Shown one piece after another: positions 1-5,656 of a DNA stretch of 5,741 nt. The stretch covers positions 1-5,741 of the forward strand of contig USEQ01000097.1 of assembly GCA_900553655.1 (NCBI GenBank), written 5' to 3'. Position 1 is the stretch's first letter. Each line of letters starts with the position of its first letter. The notes beneath the pieces are model-generated. The model had not been told where the DNA came from, did no database searches, and was given only the letters and a program-made list of their open reading frames with translations. Source of the stretch: an uncultured Slackia sp. (lineage in GTDB: Bacteria > Actinomycetota > Coriobacteriia > Coriobacteriales > Eggerthellaceae). Position numbers and translations under genes: made by a program.

Positions 1-1280
1 TCTTGCGCGAGGAGTTCCAGGACAAGGTCGTAGGTGGACGCATCCGAGACCATGTTGCGGAACATCTCGGCGTCTGTGAAGCTTTCGATACTGTGGAATT
101 CGTCGAACCCAAGCTGCTTGTACACGCGGTCGCGGCGCCAGTTCTCGCTTTCGGCAGGATGGATGGCGCTTGTTTTGTAGCCGAGGGAAGACAGATAGCG
201 AGCCATGTTGTCCGTGCCTTTGAGGTCGTAGAGCATATAAGGATATACGCCTGCGCCTAGAAGACCCATGCTTGAGCCGGTGAGGTATTCGAACTCGCTG
301 TTGCACGTTCCTCCACCCATGGCAGAAACATAGCAGTCTCCCTTGGCGATCGCGTCGTCGATTGAATTGAAATAAGAGGGGCCCGCATAGGACTGCGCAA
401 CATTGGGGTAGCGCGAAAGGTCAGAGAATGTCTCGTTCATGATTACCACGATGGCGGGCTTGACGTCGGGCGCGGTTGCCTGTCCTTCGTCGATGCTCTC
501 GGCGGCAAGCGCCGCTGCCGCTTTCTCCGAACGTACGCGCGTCGCCTCTTCGGGCGTGTATCCCTCGGGCGCATGGGGAGTGAGGAGCTGGCTTCGTTCG
601 AGGAAGCACAGAAGCGACCCGTGCTGCTGATAGGAATCAAGGCTGCTCCACACGTCAACGGTGCATCCGTAGTCCTTTTCGATGTTGGCGACGTTGAACC
701 AGACGCAGAACGCGGCAAGCGCAGCAAGTCCCAACGCCGCATGCGCCGCCATAGTGCGCGGCGTGCGCTTGCTCTTGGGCAGGATCACGATGAATGCGAT
801 CATCGCGATAAGCAGGCAAAAGGCTGTCAGCACGGAGTTTCCGATCGCATACGTGTAGCCGCTGCTGACCGACGCCGCCGTCTTGAGCGCCATGATGTCG
901 GAGGGCAGTATGGGCTGTCCTTTGAAAGAGGATACGAAGTAGTTTGCCACGCCGGAGACGAAGCATGCGAGAAGAAACGCGATCATGGCCGTTTTGCTGC
1001 GCTGTCCGAGGAAGTACACGATGGCGAAGAGGGCCCCTGTGACGCAGAGGCCGAGGATGACGAACTGCGCCCCCATGCTGCCCAAAGACGGGTTGTAGGG
1101 GATTTCCATGAGGAGGAAGCCCGCGGGTACGCAGAGGGCGGCCGCTATGGGTTTCGCGTGGGAAACCTTCCTTTCGAGGCGGGCGCAGAGGGCTTTGCGC
1201 CGTATGATGGAGAAGACGAAGCAGCCGAGAAATGCCACGCTGAAAACGATCAGCGGTAAAGACGCCTGAACCGAAAACAT
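1..1280 (-). CDS. LTA synthase family membrane phosphoglycerol transferase, N-terminal part (runs off left edge)
   Basis: The minus strand is open from an ATG at 1280 down to base 1, giving 426 full codons without a stop; the C-terminus lies outside the window. Residues 1-200 hold about six hydrophobic segments (near 7-26, 44-60, 70-92, 97-118, 148-167 and 178-197). A family-typical stretch QPILPSDIMALKTA follows segment four, and after segment six comes an external region with DVWSSLDSYQQHGSL. The extracellular alkaline-phosphatase/sulfatase-fold domain begins near residue 275. IVVIMNETFSD supplies the probable metal-binding Glu283, and GGGTCNSEFEYLTG supplies the probable nucleophile Thr325. 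HPAESENWRRDRVY, residues 374-387, is also family-like. By analogy with LtaS, which transfers glycerol phosphate from phosphatidylglycerol to a glycolipid anchor, this enzyme builds or decorates a cell-envelope polymer. The exact acceptor cannot be told from sequence. The late Asp-His metal ligands would lie beyond the edge. The start is supported by AAGGA seven bases upstream. Family assignment is secure; substrate is not. Confidence 0.9.
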   Translation of the reverse strand, partial: MFSVQASLPLIVFSVAFLGCFVFSIIRRKALCARLERKVSHAKPIAAALCVPAGFLLMEIPYNPSLGSMGAQFVILGLCVTGALFAIVYFLGQRSKTAMIAFLLACFVSGVANYFVSSFKGQPILPSDIMALKTAASVSSGYTYAIGNSVLTAFCLLIAMIAFIVILPKSKRTPRTMAAHAALGLAALAAFCVWFNVANIEKDYGCTVDVWSSLDSYQQHGSLLCFLERSQLLTPHAPEGYTPEEATRVRSEKAAAALAAESIDEGQATAPDVKPAIVVIMNETFSDLSRYPNVAQSYAGPSYFNSIDDAIAKGDCYVSAMGGGTCNSEFEYLTGSSMGLLGAGVYPYMLYDLKGTDNMARYLSSLGYKTSAIHPAESENWRRDRVYKQLGFDEFHSIESFTDAEMFRNMVSDASTYDLVLELLAQ

Positions 1281-1287
1281 AAAACCG

Positions 1288-1292
1288 TCCTT
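1288..1292 (-). promoter_or_regulatory. Ribosome binding site of the LTA synthase family gene
   Basis: On the minus strand AAGGA stands seven bases before the ATG at 1280. The frame stays open further upstream, so this site is the main reason for choosing that ATG as the start. Confidence 0.65.
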
Positions 1293-1300
1293 GTTATACT
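1292..1300 (+). promoter_or_regulatory. Probable polA promoter, extended -10
   Basis: TGTTATACT combines the extended -10 dinucleotide TG with TATACT, five of six matches to TATAAT. No good -35 box lies 16-18 bases upstream, which is acceptable for an extended -10 promoter. Transcription would start near 1307 and give a leader of about 85 bases before the polA ATG. The call is inferred from sequence only. Confidence 0.4.
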
Positions 1301-1351
1301 GAACCGACCGCCGCGGCGTGCGACTGTCGCAGCGCGTGATTGCTGCAGCAT

Positions 1352-1371
1352 GCCTGCACGGCGGTGCGGGC
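1352..1371 (+). other. Hairpin in the polA leader
   Basis: GCCTGCAC (1352-1359) pairs with GTGCGGGC (1364-1371) across a GGCG loop, an 8-bp stem with one wobble pair. It ends about ten bases before the polA ribosome binding site. It lacks a run of T immediately after it, so it is not a normal terminator. It could modulate mRNA stability or translation, or be incidental in GC-rich DNA. Confidence 0.35.
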
Positions 1372-1380
1372 TTTGAGGGT

Positions 1381-1388
1381 AAAGGGAG
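1381..1388 (+). promoter_or_regulatory. polA ribosome binding site
   Basis: AAAGGGAG just upstream of the ATG at 1393 gives AAAGG with a seven-base spacer. It favours this start over an in-frame GTG at 1318, which would add 25 residues unlike any PolA N-terminus. Confidence 0.7.
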
Positions 1389-1392
1389 TATT

Positions 1393-4029
1393 ATGCCAAA
1401 GAAAATAGTTGTAATAGACGGAAATTCTCTTATGCATAGGGCATACCACGCCGTGCCTCCCACGATGAACGCTCCCGACGGAACCCCCACAAACGCGGCG
1501 TTCGGCTTCATGTCCATGTTCATAAAGCTCTACGAGACCATGGCTCCCGATGCTATCGTCTGCGCATTCGACGCCGGCAGGCCGGCGTTTCGCATGGAGG
1601 CGCTCGAGCAGTACAAGGCGACGCGTCCGTCCATGGACGAGGAGCTCAAGGTGCAGTTTCCTCTTGTGGAAAATCTGTTGGAGTCCATGAACGTTCCCGT
1701 GGTGCGCGTAAAGGGATGGGAGGGCGACGACGTGCTTGGCACGGTTGCCGCCCGCGATGAGGCCCTGGGCTATGAAACCTATCTCGTGACCGGAGACAAG
1801 GACGCCTATCAGCTGGTGAGCGATTTAACCAAGGTGGTCACCACGAAGAAGGGCATTTCGGACGTGGTGGTGTACGGTCCTGCCGAGGTCGAAGAGCGCT
1901 ACGGGGTGACGCCTGCCCAGTTCCCCGATTTTCTGGGTTTGAAGGGCGATTCTTCTGACAATATCCCCGGCGTTCCCGGTATCGGCGATAAAGGCGCGGC
2001 GAAGCTGCTGCAGAACTTCGGCAGCATAGACGGAATCTACGAGAACCTCGATAAGCTCAAAGGAAAGCAGCTCCAGAACATCTCCGAGAACAAGGAGGCC
2101 GCGTTCACGAGCCGCCGCGTGGCGACGATCGTGCGCGACCTCGATTTCGAGCTCGATATCGAAGGGGCTGCGTTCCCCTCCTTCGACGAGGAAAGCGTCG
2201 TCGAGGCGTTCCACGCGCTTCGTTTCAACGCGCATCTCGCCAAGGTCCTCGCGCTTGCGGGGGCAGATGCCGATCTGGCCGCCCCTTCGAAGCTCGATCT
2301 TCCTGATTTCGACCCGTTGCGCGGAGAGGAGGCCGCCTGCACGCTTGAGAAGGCGATCGAGAACGGCGTGATGGTGGGCGTAGAGTTCTACGCGCCCGCC
2401 CAGGAGAGCCTCTTCGAGCCTTCGGTCAGCCTTTTTGTCGGTACCGACGAGGACGTCCTGGTTTTCGAAGGGGACGAGGGCCTTCGGGCCTTCGCCCACA
2501 TCGTGCGTGAAGGATCGTTCTGCGCAATCGATGCGAAGAAGGCGCTTCAGCACGTGTATCCTGCCGATGGCACTGAGCAGGCGTTCGTGGAGCTTTCCGA
2601 TGTGGCGAAAGCCCGCTTCTTCGACATAGGCCTTGCTGCGTATCTTCTCAACTCCAACGTAAGCAAATACGAATACGAGCCGTTGTGCGACGTGTATCTG
2701 GGGGCCGTCCTCCCCGAACCTCAAAGCGAGGAAGCGCGCGCTGCGGCGCACGCGTTCGTTGGGCGTCGTCTGAGCGAATCGTTGCGTGCTGCGCTCGAAA
2801 AGGACGAAAGCATATCCTGCTACACCGAGATCGACCTGCCGTTGGTGGGCACGCTTGTCGGCATGGAGCGCGTGGGGGCGATGCTCGACACGGACGCGCT
2901 TGCCTCCATGGGCGCTGAAACCAGCGCCGAGATAGCAGACGTCAAGGCCGAGATCATCTCCTTGGCGGGAGAGGAGTTCAATCTGGATTCTCCCAAGCAG
3001 CTGGGCCATATCTTGTTCGAGGTTTTGGGGCTGCCTGTCGGCAAGAAGAACCAGCGTGGATACTCGACCGACGCAAAGACCTTGAAGGGCCTCGAGGGCA
3101 AGCACCCCATCGCATCGAAGGTGCTGCGCTATCGCGAGCTTGCGAAGATGCAGTCGACCTATATCGACGCGCTGCCGAGCATGCGCGCTGGCGACGGGCG
3201 CGTGCACACGAGCTTCAACCAGACCGTCACCACGACGGGGCGTCTTTCTTCGAGCAATCCGAATTTGCAGAATATCCCCGTTCGCACCGAATTCGGGCGA
3301 CGTATTCGCGAATGCTTCGTTCCTTTGAGGGAGGGCGACGTTTTCGTCTCTGCGGACTATTCGCAGATCGAGCTGCGTCTGCTTGCGCATCTCTCGGGAG
3401 ACGAGAGTCTGATCGATTCGTTCTGCGGGGGAGCGGACTTCCATGCCGCCACGGCTGCGCGCGTTTTCGGCATTCCCGTCGAGGAGGTGACGCCCGAGCT
3501 GAGGAGCCGGGCGAAGGCGGTCAACTTCGGCATCGTCTACGGGCAGCAGGCGTTCGGCCTGGCGAGCTCTTTGGGGATAGGCTACAAGGAGGCCCAGGAG
3601 ATGATCGACCGCTATTTCGAGGTGCATCCGCGCGTGCGCGAATACCTGGACGAAACGGTGGCGAACGCCAAGGAGGCGGGCTATGCCGTCACGATGTTCG
3701 GCCGCAAGCGCCATATCCCCGAACTGCGCGCGGGTAACGCCACGCAGCGCGGCTTCGGCGAGCGCACGGCCATGAATCATCCCATGCAGGGAAGCGCGGC
3801 CGACATCATCAAGCTTGCCATGAACGAGGTGGCGCGCCGCCTGGCGGCAGACGGCTTTTCGGCGCAGCTTATGCTGCAGGTGCACGACGAATTGGACTTT
3901 AGCGTGCCACGCGAAGAGCTTGCGGCGCTTTCTTCTATGGTGGAAGAGGTCATGAGCGGCGTGGTCGAGCTGAAGGTGCCTCTTTTGGTGGATGTGCAAA
4001 GCGGCATGAACTGGGCGCAGGCGCATTAG
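1393..4029 (+). CDS. polA: DNA polymerase I with active 5' nuclease and decayed proofreading domain
   Basis: This 878-residue enzyme (E. coli 928, Taq 832) fills gaps and removes RNA primers in lagging-strand replication and excision repair. Residues 1-300 form the 5'-3' nuclease: IDGNS (Asp9), FDAGRP (Asp60), WEGDD (Glu110, Asp112, Asp113), TGDKD (Asp135, Asp137) and GDSSDNIPGVPGIG (Asp186, Asp189). Residues 310-475 occupy the 3'-5' exonuclease position but lack most of its acidic ligands, so proofreading is probably absent. Residues 490-878 form the polymerase. TTTGRLSSSNPNLQNIP precedes motif A, SADYSQIELR with Asp655. Motif B is RSRAKAVNFGIVYG with Arg704, Lys708, Phe712 and Tyr716. Motif C is VHDE with Asp832 and Glu833. 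Phe712 at the E. coli Phe762 position predicts strong discrimination against dideoxynucleotides. The ATG at 1393 fits the family start (MPKKIVVIDGNS) and has a good ribosome site. Cytoplasmic; probably transcribed from the extended -10 element upstream. Confidence 0.98.
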   Translation: MPKKIVVIDGNSLMHRAYHAVPPTMNAPDGTPTNAAFGFMSMFIKLYETMAPDAIVCAFDAGRPAFRMEALEQYKATRPSMDEELKVQFPLVENLLESMNVPVVRVKGWEGDDVLGTVAARDEALGYETYLVTGDKDAYQLVSDLTKVVTTKKGISDVVVYGPAEVEERYGVTPAQFPDFLGLKGDSSDNIPGVPGIGDKGAAKLLQNFGSIDGIYENLDKLKGKQLQNISENKEAAFTSRRVATIVRDLDFELDIEGAAFPSFDEESVVEAFHALRFNAHLAKVLALAGADADLAAPSKLDLPDFDPLRGEEAACTLEKAIENGVMVGVEFYAPAQESLFEPSVSLFVGTDEDVLVFEGDEGLRAFAHIVREGSFCAIDAKKALQHVYPADGTEQAFVELSDVAKARFFDIGLAAYLLNSNVSKYEYEPLCDVYLGAVLPEPQSEEARAAAHAFVGRRLSESLRAALEKDESISCYTEIDLPLVGTLVGMERVGAMLDTDALASMGAETSAEIADVKAEIISLAGEEFNLDSPKQLGHILFEVLGLPVGKKNQRGYSTDAKTLKGLEGKHPIASKVLRYRELAKMQSTYIDALPSMRAGDGRVHTSFNQTVTTTGRLSSSNPNLQNIPVRTEFGRRIRECFVPLREGDVFVSADYSQIELRLLAHLSGDESLIDSFCGGADFHAATAARVFGIPVEEVTPELRSRAKAVNFGIVYGQQAFGLASSLGIGYKEAQEMIDRYFEVHPRVREYLDETVANAKEAGYAVTMFGRKRHIPELRAGNATQRGFGERTAMNHPMQGSAADIIKLAMNEVARRLAADGFSAQLMLQVHDELDFSVPREELAALSSMVEEVMSGVVELKVPLLVDVQSGMNWAQAH

Positions 4030-4078
4030 TCAGCGGTTCGGCAACGGGGTTTCTTCGCTTTTCCGACATGCGGGTCTT

Positions 4079-4125
4079 CTGCCCTTTCGGCAGCCTTCGC
4101 GAAGGTAGAATTGCCGAAAGGGCAG
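4079..4125 (+). other. Long stem-loop after polA (possible antiterminator or mRNA 3' structure)
   Basis: A perfect 14-bp stem pairs 4079-4092 with 4112-4125; its core is GCCCTTTCGGCA against TGCCGAAAGGGC. The 19-base loop contains the palindrome CCTTCGCGAAGG (4094-4105), which can form a small inner hairpin. No T-run follows directly on either strand, so it is not a canonical terminator. It begins about 50 bases after the polA stop and may protect the polA mRNA 3' end. Its 3' arm is shared with the alternative hairpin at 4118-4134. Confidence 0.6.
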
Positions 4126-4140
4126 GCAGCCCTTGCTTTT
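4118..4140 (+). terminator. Candidate weak rho-independent terminator between polA and the lipoprotein gene
   Basis: AAGGGC (4118-4123) pairs with GCCCTT (4129-4134) across an AGGCA loop and is followed by GCTTTT. The stem is only 6 bp and the T-run short, so termination is likely partial. AAGGGC is also the 3' arm of the larger stem at 4079-4125, so only one of the two structures can form at a time, as in an attenuator. Some read-through into the lipoprotein gene is expected, since no clear separate promoter is visible for it. Confidence 0.4.
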
Positions 4141-4157
4141 GAAAGATTCTGCGGAAA

Positions 4158-4163
4158 AGAGGT
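4158..4163 (+). promoter_or_regulatory. Ribosome binding site of the lipoprotein gene
   Basis: AGAGGT lies five bases before the ATG at 4169. It selects this ATG over a TTG twelve codons upstream at 4133, which sits inside the hairpin region and would precede the signal peptide. Confidence 0.65.
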
Positions 4164-4168
4164 GCCTT

Positions 4169-4780
4169 ATGCATGCGTCAACCTTGAAACACGGTATTCG
4201 CAGGGGTTGTGCGGCGGTTGCTTTCGCCTGTGCAGCGTTTCTCCTTCTTCTTAGCCTGTCGGGCTGCGCCGTTGTCGACGATGCGGCTCAGGAGGCTTCG
4301 GATTCCGTTGCCCAGACGGTTGACGAGCTGAATCGCGGCATCGAGGGCGTTGGCGAAGACGTGCAAGAAATGACCGATGCTCTCAATGGAGCGTTTGAAA
4401 CCGTGCAGGATGCCGAGGCCCTTTTCGGGGAAGCCCTCGGGAAGGGGTCGCGTGTCGAGGTCTACGACGCCGGCGGCGACCATGTCGCCACGGTGGAGGA
4501 CGCGCAGGCCGTCGCGGCCGTTGCGAGCCACCTGAATTCTATCCAGCTGGTCTCCTCTCATCCCGATGGGGCCGCAGAATATCGCTTCGAGTTTTATCAG
4601 GACGAAACGATTAAGGCGGGCCAGGATGCGTCCGACGTGCAGCAGCTTCATGCGTGCACCATCGAAACGTACGAAGCCTCCGACGTTGTCACCCTCTCCA
4701 TCCCCGCGCTCGATTTCCCCGTTGATTTCCGCTGCTCTTCCGAATTCATGGAATCCTTGCGTGCGCTTGCGGGGCAATAG
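4169..4780 (+). CDS. Lipoprotein of unknown function
   Basis: This is a 203-residue protein that I do not recognise beyond its export class. It has a type II signal peptide: basic residues in KHGIRRG (residues 7-13), a hydrophobic core at about 14-29, and lipobox LSGC with Cys33 as the lipidated residue. The mature protein would be anchored on the outer face of the cytoplasmic membrane. Residues 36-90 are acidic and Ala-rich with periodic hydrophobics, probably a helical or coiled-coil stalk. Residues 94-200 look like a small alpha/beta domain: it opens with the strand-turn-strand RVEVYDAGGDHVATVED, and a later beta-rich part carries Cys163 and Cys189, which could form a disulfide. It follows polA by 139 bases on the same strand, but nothing links it to DNA repair. 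Reading frame and export signal are convincing; function is open. Confidence 0.88.
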   Translation: MHASTLKHGIRRGCAAVAFACAAFLLLLSLSGCAVVDDAAQEASDSVAQTVDELNRGIEGVGEDVQEMTDALNGAFETVQDAEALFGEALGKGSRVEVYDAGGDHVATVEDAQAVAAVASHLNSIQLVSSHPDGAAEYRFEFYQDETIKAGQDASDVQQLHACTIETYEASDVVTLSIPALDFPVDFRCSSEFMESLRALAGQ

Positions 4781-4829
4781 CTGCTGATGGGCCTCAAGGG
4801 CCACTTAACGAAACCATTGTGAAAATATC

Positions 4830-4897
4830 GAAAACACGCCTAGGCGAACGAGTTCGCATGTGCTAAAGTTTCCGCTTGCCTCTGATGGCGTGTTTTC
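4830..4897. repeat. 11-bp perfect inverted repeat with 46-nt loop upstream of the rplU promoter
   Basis: GAAAACACGCC (4830-4840) is the exact reverse complement of GGCGTGTTTTC (4887-4897). The loop holds a further dyad, GCGAAC-GA-GTTCGC (4844-4857), and the left arm overlaps the palindrome CGCCTAGGCG (4837-4846). It lies between the lipoprotein stop and the rplU promoter. It could fold in a read-through transcript or act as a protein-binding region. The loop is too long for a standard terminator. Confidence 0.55.
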
Positions 4898-4930
4898 CTC
4901 TAAATATTGGGACTTAGCCCCCCAAATGTA

Positions 4931-4959
4931 TTGACGAGTGTGCAAGGCGCATATACAAT
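4931..4959 (+). promoter_or_regulatory. rplU-rpmA promoter
   Basis: TTGACG (4931-4936) and TACAAT (4954-4959) are each five of six matches to the sigma-70-type consensus and are separated by the optimal 17 bases. Transcription would start near 4966, leaving a leader of about 30 bases, too short for an elaborate leader RNA. This is the best promoter in the window, as expected for ribosomal protein genes. Confidence 0.75.
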
Positions 4960-4969
4960 ATCGCCTTGC
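4942..4969. promoter_or_regulatory. 8-bp inverted repeat bracketing the rplU -10 box (possible operator)
   Basis: GCAAGGCG (4942-4949) and CGCCTTGC (4962-4969) are perfect inverted copies separated by twelve bases that contain the -10 TACAAT. Half-site centres are about 20 bp apart, close to two helical turns, so a dimeric regulator could bind one face of the DNA. As RNA, a transcript starting near 4966 would contain only the last part of the right arm, so a DNA-level role is more likely. Confidence 0.45.
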
Positions 4970-4983
4970 GTTTTAACACATTC

Positions 4984-4989
4984 AAGGAG
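4984..4989 (+). promoter_or_regulatory. rplU ribosome binding site
   Basis: AAGGAG, a strong Shine-Dalgarno sequence, lies six bases before the ATG at 4996. It fixes the start against an in-frame TTG at 4966, which coincides with the predicted transcription start. Confidence 0.8.
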
Positions 4990-4995
4990 AATTAC

Positions 4996-5325
4996 ATGTA
5001 CGCAATCGTGAAAACCGGTGGTAAGCAGTATAAGGTGGCTGCTGGCGAGTATCTTTCCGTCGAGAAGCTTGATGCTGAGGTCGGCGAGAAGGTAGAGCTC
5101 GAGGCCATCTGCGTCGTCGACGGCGGTAAGGTGGAGCTGGCTGACGCTGGCAAGACCAAAGTCGTCGCTGTCGTGCTGGACCAGTACAAAGGCGAGAAGA
5201 AGCTTGTCTTCAAGTTCAAGAAGCGCAAGAACTACAAGAAGCTGCGCGGCCATCGCCAGAACCTCACTCGCATCCAGATCGAGAGCATCGGTGGCGAGAC
5301 GGCCGCTGAGAAGCCGGCCAAATAG
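4996..5325 (+). CDS. rplU: 50S ribosomal protein L21
   Basis: This 109-residue protein of the large ribosomal subunit binds 23S rRNA together with L20. It opens with the family start MYAIVKTGGKQYKVAAGEYL and has the middle beta-barrel segment DAEVGEKVELEAICVVDGG. The L21 signature region lies near residues 75-95, KRKNYKKLRGHRQNLTRIQI, rich in Lys/Arg for rRNA contact. The tail after about residue 97 (GETAAEKPAK) is slightly longer than the 103-residue E. coli protein and is probably disordered. It is the first gene of a two-gene operon; rpmA starts 21 bases after its stop. Expression should come from the strong promoter at 4931-4959, possibly modulated by the dyad over its -10 box. Confidence 0.98.
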   Translation: MYAIVKTGGKQYKVAAGEYLSVEKLDAEVGEKVELEAICVVDGGKVELADAGKTKVVAVVLDQYKGEKKLVFKFKKRKNYKKLRGHRQNLTRIQIESIGGETAAEKPAK

Positions 5326-5346
5326 TCAAGAAGGCAGGTATAGAAA

Positions 5347-5604
5347 ATGGCTCATAAAAAAGGTTTAGGTTCTACTCGTAATGGTCGCGACTCCCGCGCA
5401 CAGCGCCTCGGCGTGAAGCGCTACGGTGGCGAGCATGTTATCGCTGGCAACATCATTGTTCGTCAGCGCGGCACTCACTTCCATCCCGGCCAGAACGTTG
5501 GCCGCGGCAAGGACGACACGCTGTTCGCTCTCTGCGAAGGCACCGTCGAGTTCACGAAGGGCGCTCGCCGCAAGGTTCATGTGCGTCCGCTCGAGGCCGA
5601 ATAA
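5347..5604 (+). CDS. rpmA: 50S ribosomal protein L27
   Basis: This 85-residue protein sits next to the peptidyl transferase centre; in bacteria its flexible N-terminus reaches toward the P-site tRNA. The whole family pattern is present: [16 protein letters not shown], then [20 protein letters not shown], then the signature [20 protein letters not shown], and [13 protein letters not shown] near the end. Length is that of E. coli L27. The N-terminus has no extension of the kind cleaved by Prp in Bacillota, and no prp-like gene lies between rplU and rpmA, which agree with each other. The ribosome site is weak for such a gene (AGGT at 5336-5339, seven-base spacer), so efficient translation may rely on coupling to rplU. 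A strong terminator follows 21 bases after the stop. Confidence 0.98.
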   Translation: MAHKKGLGSTRNGRDSRAQRLGVKRYGGEHVIAGNIIVRQRGTHFHPGQNVGRGKDDTLFALCEGTVEFTKGARRKVHVRPLEAE

Positions 5605-5625
5605 CAGCCTCACATTCGGAGGGGT

Positions 5626-5656
5626 AAATGGCTCGCCACACGGCGGGCCATTTTTT
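5626..5656 (+). terminator. Rho-independent terminator of the rplU-rpmA operon
   Basis: AAATGGCTCGCC (5626-5637) pairs with GGCGGGCCATTT (5642-5653), a 12-bp stem with one T-G wobble and an ACAC loop. The T-run spans 5651-5656, partly in the stem. This is a classic strong terminator and ends the operon. An ATG at 5628 with a good Shine-Dalgarno sequence before it lies inside the left arm; see findings. Confidence 0.85.

Noticed and set aside
573..1259. A 228-codon plus-strand frame antisense to the left gene.
   Set aside because: The encoded protein is charged low-complexity sequence without domain features, while the minus strand encodes a membrane enzyme with clear family motifs over the same bases.
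1295..1300. The same bases read as TATAAC on the minus strand, a possible -10 for the LTA synthase family gene.
   Set aside because: It ends only 12 bases before that gene's ATG, so a start from it would cut off the ribosome site. No -35 box is convincing, so the promoter of the left gene remains unidentified.
1318..1392. A 25-residue N-terminal extension of PolA from a GTG at 1318.
   Set aside because: The extension passes through the leader hairpin, has no good ribosome site and is unlike PolA N-termini; the ATG at 1393 has a Shine-Dalgarno sequence and gives the family start.
1825..4026. A 733-codon open frame on the minus strand lying wholly inside polA.
   Set aside because: Its codons are exactly in register with the polA codons, so its stops need sense TTA, CTA or TCA, which are rare in this GC-rich gene. 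It ends at the first such codon (TTA for Leu145 of PolA). The translation is Arg/His/Leu-rich and resembles no protein, while polA is fully conserved.
4789..4803. GGCC repeats just after the lipoprotein stop as a terminator.
   Set aside because: The possible stem is only 4 bp (4790-4793 with 4799-4802) and no T-run follows.
4845..4856. CGAAC-GA-GTTCG as a LexA box.
   Set aside because: The spacer is two bases, not the four needed for Gram-positive LexA sites; it is better explained as part of the local stem-loop.
4966..4995. An upstream TTG start adding ten residues to L21.
   Set aside because: It coincides with the predicted transcription start and lacks a ribosome site; MYAIVKTGGKQY at 4996 is the standard L21 start.
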